A DNA stretch of 64,000 nt from NCBI RefSeq assembly GCF_028583425.1, contig NC_072793.1, positions 171,531,681 to 171,595,680 of the forward strand, given 5' to 3'. Both the position numbers and the translations under genes were made by a program. Positions 33,090 to 42,711 of the stretch are shown in pieces (the stretch's first letter is position 1; each line of letters opens with the position of its first letter). Under the pieces are notes generated by a model. The model saw only the letters and a list, made by a program, of their open reading frames with translations. It did no database searches and was not told the DNA's origin. Origin of the DNA: Eublepharis macularius (lineage: Eukaryota; Chordata; Lepidosauria; Squamata; Eublepharidae).

Positions 33090-34140
33090 CCTCAGACAAC
33101 AGGTTTTCTGACAAGGACCAGGTAAACAGCTGGCTCCACTCCCGAGAACATCTGAACCGGTTCACTAAGAAGGGTTCCTCCTAGCACAGTAGGGTTTCGA
33201 TAGAGACCAAATGACTGACAGGCATTCCTTCTCAACAGTGGCTAGGCTTTGTTCCCATGGGAGGAGTTTGTGACTCAAGTAGACAATAGGATGTAAGTTT
33301 CCTGTGTCATCGGCTTAGAAAAGGACAGACCCAAGGCCCCGTTTGGAAGCATCGGTGCTTACCTCCAAAGCTTTCTCAAAGGAGAGTGCAGCCAAAGTAG
33401 GCTGAATTGTGAAAGAAGCTTTTAAGTAGTCAAAGGCCTTCCACCAATCCCCAGCCCAGGCCCGAGTTTCAGGCAGTCTCTTTTTACAAACATCAGTGAG
33501 AAGTGCTGCAATTGTACCATAGCCCTTTACAAACCAGCAATATCCACTCAGTCACCAAAACTATTTTATCTGCCATTTACTGGTGGGTAGAGACCATTGG
33601 GTAACAGCCTCTATTTCGGGAAGGCCAGTCTTAACGCAGCCTCTCCCAAACAAACCACCTGAGACAAACTGTAGATGGTAACGTCACCCAAGTAGGCGAT
33701 AGCCCTCTAGCTTCTCTAAAAGTTCCCCTTCCCAAGACGTTGGAACAGTGTCATGGGTTGTGATGGCATTCAGATGGCACTAGCCCATGCAGAAACGAAC
33801 TGTGCCATCGAGCTTTGGTACGAATACTTCAGGAGAAGACCGTGTGCATTGGAAAGGGACTACCACCGCAAAAGACTGCGGCAGCTGCCCTCCCTGCTCC
33901 AAGTCCTCTGTGTGCTTCTCACAGGTGAAGAAGTGATTTAGAAGTGATGCCCTGTGTGAATGGAATGGTTGGCCAGTCCAGTTTTCCCAGAGACGCAAGA
34001 AAAGAGGGCATCACAATTTTGGAGCAGAAGTCTCGGCTGTTGGACCTGCATAGCTGAGAGAGCTGCAGCTAGCCTCTCTTCTGTTCCTCCTTCCTGAAAA
34101 CTCTCCTCAAACGGGTTCAAGGTCAGGCTTGTTGAATCCC
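33090..34140 (-). mobile_element. Ty3/Gypsy-type LTR retrotransposon fossil (pol fragment)
   Basis: Minus-strand readings show reverse-transcriptase and RNase H words of Ty3/Gypsy elements: PKLDGTVRFCMG, WKAFDYLKASFTIQPTLA, EVSTDASKRGLGSVL and YLSHKLLPWEQ. These are the polymerase core, connection and start of RNase H. The copy is clearly broken, with several interruptions and no recognisable LTRs, gag or envelope. The decay suggests an old insertion; it could extend left toward 32560. Confidence 0.72.
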
Positions 34141-35371
34141 TTCACAGGGTTGTATGGACAAAACTGTGTGGCAGGATCCTTTTCAGTTTTTAGGGAGTTT
34201 ACATGGCACAATTTGGGCCTGAGTCCCACAGATGAGTAGTCAGTGAGGAACTGACCTCACTAAGGCACTCTAACAATGTGAAGAGCCTCTTCTAGGCTGC
34301 CTGTAGTTTTGAGAGGTTTTCAGGTCATTCCTTGGCCTCCCTCTTTATAATCTCAGGTGTGTGCCCCTTGACTATACCAATGCTTTTCTTTCTCTAGACA
34401 AATTCTCTCAGGCAAGGGTGAGAATTTCCCTCAGAGAGTTTTGTATGTTTTCTACATAGTCCATTTCAGAGCTATGTGCAGACTGTTGGGCCTGTGTTCC
34501 TTCCCGCTGGTCTCTCACCACACCCATAGGCACATGCGCCTCATCTCAAACACAAAGAAAAGCCTGTGGATTCCCAAGACACCTCTCGATAAGGGAGATG
34601 TTGCATAGAATTGTCCCATTTATTAGGGTCCAGATCAACACACATTTTGAGTATTAAATCTTCAAACCTTTTATAGTTGGCTGAAAAGCTGTAGTTAAGT
34701 GTGCTTTCTTTTTTTATAAATATTTATTTATTTGATTTTTAGCCCTCCCTCCCCACAAACAGGCACTTGTTTATCCTTTCGTTCCTTCGTTCTCTGACCC
34801 TCCCACTTTAAATATTTTAATTGAAAATTTTAACCCAATTAATAAAAAAACAAAGAAACACAGAGCTGAAATAAAAAGAGAAAAATGAAAGAACAAAAAA
34901 AGGAGAAATTAGGAATAAGTACAAATTTTCTCTATGAAAATATATATAAGTATTACATATTATTCCCTAACTCCAAATTTAACCTTACATTCAATATAAA
35001 CCTTAACTCCAAATTAACCCTAAATGACTACATCTCCTTTCCTTCTAAAACATTTTTCTTCACTTCCTAATCTTCAAAAGCACAAACCATCCGTTCGTTT
35101 CTCACTGTTTCCCACAAAAAGCTGGAACCAGGATTGTACTGAACAAGTCAAAGGAAGAATTTCTCCTGCGAATGGAAAAGGTCTGGCTAACATGGATACA
35201 TCTCAATAAATCTATATAAAACATATACCATGTGGTGTTCAGTATCTTTTCCTGGAAAGCTGCTTCCACATGCAAGTCAAAAAGAACCCCTTCTAACTAC
35301 CATTTCACCTAGATAGGATATAGACTAACACCACATAAATATTGCCAACACACACAAGGGCATTTACGTTA
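34141..35371. other. Unassigned AT-rich intergenic sequence
   Basis: The first half may belong to the neighbouring fossil; the second half (34690-35200) is very AT-rich with A-runs and no gene. Nothing else was recognised. Confidence 0.4.
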
Positions 35372-35697
35372 GGGAAATAAGGTTGTAGTTCTAATCCTTG
35401 TTTTCCTATATTTATTCTATGTATTTTTCTGTTTTACAATTTTGCTTTCGAATTGTCTGAGTAAGTTTCATTTAATGCAAGATTTTTCCATATTCCAAGC
35501 ATTGGTATGGTTTCTCTCCTATGTGAGTTCTTTGATGAGAAGCAAGGAAATAAGGTTGTAGTTTTAATCGCTGGGGATGTGGGGGAAATAAGCTGTTCCC
35601 CTATATTATTTATTGTATGTATTTTACTGTTTTATAGTATTCCTTTCCAATTTTTTGAGTCAGATTGGTTTCACATAACATGTTTCCACATTCCAAA
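35372..35697 (-). repeat. Two decayed tandem copies beyond ZNF-C
   Basis: GAAATAAGGTTGTAGTT starts copies at 35374 and 35547. Each continues through similar AT-rich words (TATTTATT.TATGTATTTT, CTGTTTTA) to a decayed finger start (CATATTCCAAGCATTGG; CACATTCCAAACATT). Between them, 35485-35545 is a finger remnant on the minus strand (LASHQRTHIGEKPYQCLEYG). They look like leftovers of the ZNF-C array end. Confidence 0.55.
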
Positions 35698-35970
35698 CAT
35701 TTTATTTTATGTCATTTATAGTCCACCTTTCTTACTGAGACACAAAGCGGATTACAGAGTGTGAGATTAGTACAGTCAATATCAAGGACATTTCCATACG
35801 CAACACAATAGGGCAAATAAACACAAGTTTACAAATACATAGCATTAGCAAGAATCCAATACAGAGTTGGAGAAATACTGAAACAGAACATAAGCAATTC
35901 CTGGGCTGACAACAGACAGCAGGAAGTACAAGTAGATCATAGGAGCACATATTGAAAACAACAGATAGTA
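35698..35970. mobile_element. Interspersed repeat of unknown family
   Basis: A ~270-bp block (CACCTTTCTTACTGAGACAC ... AGTAGATCATAGGAGC) lies between two decayed finger pieces of the ZNF-C tail. It lacks coding potential. An insertion is inferred because similar finger words flank it. Confidence 0.45.
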
Positions 35971-36047
35971 TTGCTTGGTTTCTCTCCTATGTGAGTTCTT
36001 TGATGAAAAGCAGGGCTTCCACTCTGACTGAAGGTTTTTCCATACTC
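35971..36047 (-). pseudogene. ZNF-C: decayed finger after the stop
   Basis: Just past the ZNF-C stop, the same frame reads EYGKTFSQSGSPAFHQRTHI, a finger that has lost its second cysteine (EYG for ECG), ending at the inserted repeat. It shows that the array was once longer. Confidence 0.8.
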
Positions 36048-38287
36048 CTAGCATGGATATGATTTCTCCCTTGTGTGAATTCTTTGATGGGAAGTAAGGT
36101 TTGAACTACTACGGAAGCTTTTTCCACATTCTGTGCACTTACATGGTTTCTCCCCTGTGTGAATTCTATTGTGCAAATTAAGGTGTCCACTCTGACTGAA
36201 GCTTTTCCCACATTCCAGGCATTTATATGGTTTCTCACCTGTGTGAGTTCTTTGATGGATACAAAGTTCTGCTCTCTGACTGAATTTTTTCCCACACTCC
36301 AGGCATTTGTATGGTTTCTCCCCTGTGTGAATTCTTTGATGACTAGCAAGGTATCTACTCTCACTGAAGCTCTTTCCACACACCAGGCATTTATAAGGCT
36401 TCTCCCCTGTGTGCATTCTTTGATGAACAGCAAGGTGACCGCTGTCAATGAAACTCTTTCCACACTCTGGGCATTTATACGGTTTCTCCCCTGTGTGAAT
36501 TCTTTGATGGGAATTAAAGTATCCCCTCTGACTGAATTTTTTCCCACACTCCAGGCATTTGTATGGTTTCTTCCCTGTATGAAGTCTTTGATGAACAACA
36601 AGATATCCACTGCCACTGAAGCTCTTTCCACACTCCAGGCATTTATAAGGCTTCTCTCCAGTGTGAATCCTATGATGAACAGCAAGTTGTCCACGGTCAT
36701 TGAAATTCTTTCCACACAGCAGGCATTTGTACCGTTTCTCTTCTGTGTGAATGTTTTGATGGGAAGTAAGGTTTGAACTATAACGGAAGCTTTTCCCACA
36801 CTCGAGGCATTTATATGGTTTCTCACCTGTGTGAATTCTTTGATGAACAGCAAGGTAGCCACTGTCTCTGAAGCTCTTTCCACACTCCAGGCATTTATAT
36901 GGTTTCTGTCCTGTGTGAATTCTTTGATGGGAAGTAAAGTGTCCCTGCTGACTGAAACTTTTCCCACACTTCAGGCATTTGTACGGTTTCTCCCCTGTAT
37001 GAATTCTTTGATGAACAGCAAGGTATCCGCTGTCTCTGAAGCTCTTTCCACACTCCAGGCATATATATGGTTTCTGTCCTGTGTGAATTCTTTGATGGGA
37101 AGTAAAGTGTCCCTGCTGACTGAAACTTTTCCCACACTCCAGGCATTTGTACGGTTTCTCCCCGGTATGAATTCTTTGATGAACAGTAAGGTTTCCACTG
37201 CCACTGAAGCTCTTTCCACACTCCAGACATTTATATGGTTTCTCCCCTGTGTGAATTCTCTGATGAACAGAGAGTTGTCCACTGTCATTGAAGCTCTTTT
37301 CACACTCCAGGCGTTTATATGGTTTCTCTCCTGTATGAATTATTTGATGAACAGCACAGTGTCCACTGGCACTGGAACTCTTGCCGCACTCGAGGGATTT
37401 ATATGGTTGCGCCCCTGTGTGAATTCTCTGATGAACAGAGAGTTGTCCACTTTCAATGAAGCTCTTTCCACACTCCAGGCATTTACATGGTTTCTCCCCT
37501 GTGTGAATTCTTTGATGGGAAGTAAAGTGTCCTGTCTGACAGAAGCTTTTCCCACACTCCAGACATTTATATGGTTTCTCCCCTGTGTGAATTCTTTGAT
37601 GGACCTTAAGAGATGCACTGCGGCTGAATCTTTTCCCACACTCCAGGCATTTATATGGTTTCTCCCCTGTGTGAACTCTTTGATGGGAAGTAAAGTGTCC
37701 TGTCTGACAGAAGCTTTTCCCACACTCCAGACATTTATATGGTTTCTCCCCTGTGTGAATTCTTTGATGGACCTTAAGAGCTGCACTGCGACAGAATCTT
37801 TTCCCACACTCTGAGCACTGATATGGTTTCTCCCCTGTGTGAATTCTTTGATGGGAAATAAGGTTTCCAGTCACAGTGAAGCATTTCCCACACTCCAGGC
37901 ATTTGTACAGTTTCTCCTCTGTATGAATTCTTCGATGGGAATTAAGGTTCTCTGTATGATTAGAGGCTTTCCCACACTCCAGCCATTTATATACTTGTGT
38001 CCTGGTATCCATGTTTCTATGAATCTCAATGTCAGATTTTTCAGGAAAATTATCCTCATTTGCAGTGCTTTCAATCCAACTGTCTCCTTTGTATACTTCT
38101 TGAAGTAGGGGAACTTCATGAGGGAGATCACCTGGTAGAAGACTGGAACTAGTCCTTGCTGGATATTTTTCATCTTCCTTCTTCTCTGCATTACAATATT
38201 TAGTGTTCTCTTCCCGTTGCAGACATGTGTCTTCGTTTTCAATTAATGCATATTTTTTTGCTTCATTTGCTGATTCCCACTCACCTC
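36048..38287 (-). CDS. ZNF-C: KRAB C2H2 zinc-finger protein, finger exon (22 finger positions)
   Basis: Last exon of a gene whose other exons are 41829-41921, 46006-46132 and 46586-46600; the joined frame is open for 824 aa. Acceptor CTGCAG precedes GAGGTGAGTGGG. A spacer ([20 protein letters not shown]) and a decayed finger ([10 protein letters not shown]) precede 22 finger positions from residue 206 to 821, then YPC and stop. Positions 7 and 8 have lost a first-pair cysteine ([15 protein letters not shown]). Fingers 10-11 and 12-13 are near-identical two-finger modules ([10 protein letters not shown] / [10 protein letters not shown]). The stop replaces the Leu of the next finger. A nuclear repressor by family; binding site not predictable here with confidence. 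Confidence 0.93.
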
Positions 38288-40099
38288 CTGCAGAAAGAAA
38301 GAGAAATCTGGCATGATCACAATAATGAAAAATGCAGCCTAACCTTAGGGAAAGCCCTAAACTAACTGCTATAGAGGGTGCAAGAATTCAAAGGCTTGGA
38401 GTCTAGAAACACTATGATAACTCTTGCTTGGGTATCTGTAACATCTTAGTGCTGTCCAACATCTCATGGGTGGCTAATAATGGAATTTCAGCATTTCAAT
38501 GGGACTTCTACTGCCACACAGGTCTTTCTTTGACTCAAATTCCAGGTCAGAGCAGCTTCCCCAAAATGCATCCACAATCCAGTCTATTTGTTTTCAGGCA
38601 ATGATACATGGCACAGACTCCCTATTTATTTGCTCTTCCCAGAACAGTGAGGGATGATGGAACTGTGGCGCTGCTAAAGAGGCAGTAGGGATTTCCTGCC
38701 TGTGATACTGGACCCACCTAGTGTGGCAGAGAGGCCCTGCATTCTGGATATTTGGCATCTGATATTCTCTGTGCCCCTGTGGACAGAGCCAGCCCTTCTG
38801 AATTTGGGGCAGGTTATCACTGTTCTAGCACAGTGGAAAATAATTTTATATTATGGATCTGCACTAGAGTACCAGGAGTCAAGGTTAACCCTGTGGACAT
38901 GTTTATGAAGAGGTGTTTTTAAAAGAATGAGAAAAATGGAAGAGGATAGGCAGCAGATTTTTTGAGATAATGCTTGACCATGCTTATAAATTGTATACTG
39001 CTGTAATATTGCACAGTATTTTGAATGGTGGCTGCAGCTTGGTTTTCTGATTCCATGGAAGGGTGGCCTATGATGGAATTTCCCCCCACCAGAGCTGGAA
39101 AGACACATCCCATTCCCAGAATGGCACCCCACCATTTGGGAACACAACTTGCATCCTCTCTTTGAGAACAATAATGCAGTATGGGTCCCTCTCCAATCCT
39201 CGGCTTCAGCTTCTGCAACCCTCTCCCTTTTTGCCATTAACCGTGGGAAGGAGTAGGGGGGGGGAAATTAACAGTCCAGTTTACGTTCAAAAAGAGAATC
39301 CAAGTTCAAACATGAAAGTTCACTCTCCATTCACCTCAACTTGCTCCATTAGCAGTAGAATGAGTAGCAGCTGTCAAACTTGCATCACCAGGAAAGGGAA
39401 AAGCCCTCCTGGTTCCCAAAAGAGCCCCCTGTTCTCCCACAGCCTGGGCTGCATCCAATTCATCTCTGGGCCATCCTGGCCACCCTCCCAACTTGCCTGC
39501 CAATTTCTCTTTCCCTGATATTCTGCAACCCTCCCCTTGCTCACACCCCTTCTACACATAGTTTTAGATACTACATCAGCTTCCCGACTAGCTGTTCCAG
39601 AAAATATGCAATTGGCTATTGAAAGAGGAGAATTCTGGCTATGATATAAAACTGAGTGAGAAAGCCAGGATTTCCTCTGGAAGATGCTGAATTATATAGA
39701 GGCATGATATACTTTGGGTAAATCTTTGTGTGCCAGGGATCACTTATATCAGGGTTCAGAACCACTTATATTAGGGTTACCCACCACTGTGCCCAAGGGA
39801 GCAAAGGTGCTCTCCTGCTGGCACCCGCCCGGAGTTCATAAATACTGGCTGGGTCCATTCCACAGCAGGGCTTCACTGTTAGCATGCAAGTTTTTTAAAA
39901 GTTCTTTTTAAAAGAACCCCCCCCCCCCCGTGAAGACTGCAGTGGGGGACAGGGGGGATGACTAACTATTGCAATCTTCGAAATTATATTTTTGGATCTT
40001 GCCAAACAGGTGTGGATAATTCAAGAATGGGAACACTGATATATTCGAATATTCCCGAATAAACCAGATATTTCTGGATATAGCCAGTCAGGAATTACT

Positions 40100-40728
40100 T
40101 AATTTAAAATTGGCAATGAGGAAATGGAAATTGTTCAAGATTTTCTATTACTTGGCCCAATCATCAACCAAAAGGGAGACTGCAATAAAGAAATTAGAAG
40201 AAGACTGAGACTTCGAAGAGCAGCTGTGAGGGAGCTGGATAAGATCCTTCAAGATAATAATGTCTCTCTGGGAACCAAGATAATCCAAACTATGGTATTC
40301 CCCATTATGATGTACGGATGGGAAAGTTGGACAGTGAAGAAAGCTGACAGGAAGAAAACTGATGCATTTGAAACGTGGTGCTGGAGGAAAGTTTTGCGGA
40401 TACCATGGACAAATACTGAGACAAATAAGTGGGTACTAGATCATATGAAGCCTGAATTCTCCCTAGAAGCTAAAATGACAAAACTGAGGCTGTCGTACTT
40501 TGGTCACATTACGAGAAGACAAGATTTTCTGGAAAAGTCAATAATGCTAGGAAAAGTGGAAGGCAGTAGGAAAAGAGGAAGACCTAAAATGAGATGGTTA
40601 GACTCAATAAAAGAAGACTCATCCTCCAGTTTGCAGGATCTGAGCAAGTCTATTAATGATAGGACATTTTTTGGAGGTCACTCATTCATAGGATCGCCAT
40701 AGGTCAAAGGCAACTTGACGGCACATAA
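40100..40728 (+). mobile_element. RTE/BovB-type LINE, 3' fragment
   Basis: The plus strand from 40124 is open for 192 codons and matches the C-terminal part of RTE/BovB polyproteins: DFLLLGPIINQKGDCNKEIR, VFPIMMYGWESWTVKKADR, FETWCWRKVLRIPWT and YFGHITRRQ. It ends with the RTE 3' tail ATAGGTCAAAGGCAACTTGA then CGGCAC. 5'-truncated; no endonuclease or catalytic core remains. BovB-type LINEs are abundant in squamates. Confidence 0.9.
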
Positions 40729-41227
40729 TATACAATATCTGGATATAACGAAAGATTACCAAAGGGGTATTTTTCAAATATAAGTTCAGATCAGGAATAC
40801 CAACTTGCACAGACCTAACAACAAACATTTGGGGAATTACAGTACCTACCCAATGTAGTAAGGAAACAGAGCAGGTCTCTGGAGAAGGGAGTTTTGATTC
40901 ATAAATACCCATACCCTGGAAATCTTTTTGCTATCTAAGGTGCCGCTGGACTCAAATCCTGCTGAAGTATTCAGGAGGCCTTTTTATGCAGGTAGGAGGG
41001 CTGTACTGTACCAAAATGCTTCAGAGGAATGATTTGGTAAAGGGATAGGGACTGTAAATTATACCACCGTGTACTGACTGTTGCTGTAATCTATTGCATT
41101 GTTCATTAGATGTCCCAGCCATACTTGATATTAATATACACTACATAATCCGTCATGAGTTTCAGTGAAAAAGGCAAATTATGAATAATGTAAATATTTT
41201 TTTAAAACAAACACTCTAGGCTTGGAA

Positions 41228-41415
41228 ATCCCGGGTAATTGAAGAGGTGGAGCCCAAGGAGGCTGGTGTTAGGGGAGTGGGAGGACTTCAGCTTTGACTT
41301 CTAGGATAGACTAAACCTCCCAAAGTAGCCACTTTTTCCACTGCAACTGGTCTCTGTAGTTTGGAGATCACGTTTAGATCTGGGAGATCTCCAGGCACCA
41401 TCTGGCAGTTCAAAA
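41228..41415. mobile_element. MITE-like squamate repeat, degraded
   Basis: Contains the words AGTAGCCACTTTTTCCACTG, TCTCTGTAGTTTGGAGATCA and CTGGGAGATCTCCAGGCACC, which belong to a very common squamate repeat. A better-defined relative is near 50726. Present in the ZNF-D intron too (57087-57260), so it predates the duplication. Confidence 0.5.
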
Positions 41416-41522
41416 CCGACAGATTCCGCAATATTTTGTTTCACGGCCTCGCTTGTTTATTTATATTTTGAATGCCCCAACCGTGATCTCTGTAAACACG
41501 CTTTCAATACAATCCTAAGAAG

Positions 41523-41574
41523 AGTTACTCCACTCTGAGCCCATTGAAATCAATGGTCTTAGACTGGAGTAACT
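41523..41574 (+). repeat. Short hairpin-forming repeat (25-bp arms)
   Basis: AGTTACTCCACTCTGAGCCC and GGTCTTAGACTGGAGTAACT can pair over 25 bp with three mismatches and a 2-nt loop. The ZNF-D intron copy (57371-57422) pairs better. It is an interspersed repeat in squamates. Confidence 0.7.
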
Positions 41575-41828
41575 GCTTAGTGTGTTGAGACCAGATTTTG
41601 AAAGAGGGTTAAAAGGAAGAGGCAGCAGTTGAGCTCACAGTTCCTGAAGTGTGAAAGTGCAATACACCACCCTTGCGCTTCAAGGTCTGCAGGTCAAGGT
41701 CAAAAGACCTCACCAAGGGTCTTTTGAGGAGAAGCAACTGTGAGGATAAAGAATTCTACAAAAAACCCGCCTTCCCTTGGAAGGAAGTGCAGGCGACATA
41801 GAAACCCATGACCGTTCTAAGCAGCTAC

Positions 41829-41921
41829 CTGTCAATCCCTCCTCTTCATCAGAGAATGGGAGAAACAGCTCTTCCTCTTCCTCCAGCCAGGATATGAGGT
41901 CAGGTTTGGCAATCTGAGGTC
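41829..41921 (-). CDS. ZNF-C: KRAB-B exon
   Basis: A 93-nt exon, acceptor AAACAG, donor GTAGCT, reading GPQIAKPDLISWLEEEEE then LFLPFSDEEGLTG. Identical in protein to the ZNF-D KRAB-B exon. Phase-1 introns on both sides keep the joined frame open. Confidence 0.92.
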
Positions 41922-42341
41922 CTGTTTAGCAGAAAAAACACAAAATCACAACTCTTCATTGTGCACCTAAATCCAGCAATTCCAAGGCAGCTTGACCGTC
42001 CCTCCAGAAATACACAGTGGGCAAGTAAGACAGGGGTAGGGCAGGGGGTGAAGAATCCTCCATCTGGCACTGGCAGGTTGGTGCTTACTTCCTGCCCAGC
42101 TGAGATTGAAAGGCCAGCTGAAAACTGTGTCGGGCAACCCAGCAGAGCCCCTTCCACAGCCCAGGAAGGCACAGCCCAGAGAGGAGGGAAGCCCCTGCTT
42201 ACACCCTCCCACATTCTCCAGGCCAAGCATCCTTTGGCACCTCTTCTCATGGAGTTCAGGCACAGGACTGCCAGGCAGGGGCTCCACCTCTGCAAGGAGA
42301 ACCCAGAAGCCCTCCCACAACCAAGGAAGGATCATGGAAGG

Positions 42342-42682
42342 TCCATGTTGGAACCAACGATGTTGGGAAATGCAGTCGTGAGGTCTTGGAACAAAAATTT
42401 AGGCTGTTAGGCAGGAGACTCAAGGCCAGGACCTCCAAGGTAGCCTTCTCAGAAGTGCTACCTGTTCCACGCGCAGGGCCAGAGAGACAAACGCAGATCA
42501 GGAGTCTCAATGCGTGGATGAGACGATGGTGTAGGGAGGAAGGGTTCAAGTTTGTTAGGCACTGGGATTCTTTTTGGGACAAGCGGGAGCTGTACAAGAG
42601 AGACGGTCTCCACTTGTCCCGAGAAGGAACCCAGCTGCTGGCACTTAAAATCAAAAAGGTGGCAGAGCAGTTTTTAAACTAA
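42342..42682 (+). pseudogene. CR1 ORF1 C-terminus (SGNH/GDSL esterase-type domain)
   Basis: The frame reads VHVGTND at its start and ends with RDGLHLSREGTQLLALKI, the GTND and DGxH blocks of the SGNH-hydrolase domain found in CR1 ORF1. The N-terminal part, including the catalytic serine block, is missing because of 5' truncation. About 113 codons remain, open to a natural stop, 29 bp before ORF2. Confidence 0.82.
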
Positions 42683-42711
42683 ATGCTAGGGGAAAGCCGA
42701 CAAGAGATAAA

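Larger units (their letters stand above)
38288..41828 (-). other. ZNF-C intron before the finger exon
   Basis: About 3.5 kb, closely related to the ZNF-D intron (52796-57676) and less so to ZNF-B. It contains an RTE/BovB 3' fragment, a MITE-like repeat and a hairpin listed separately. A C-run lies near 39918. No gene. Confidence 0.8.
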
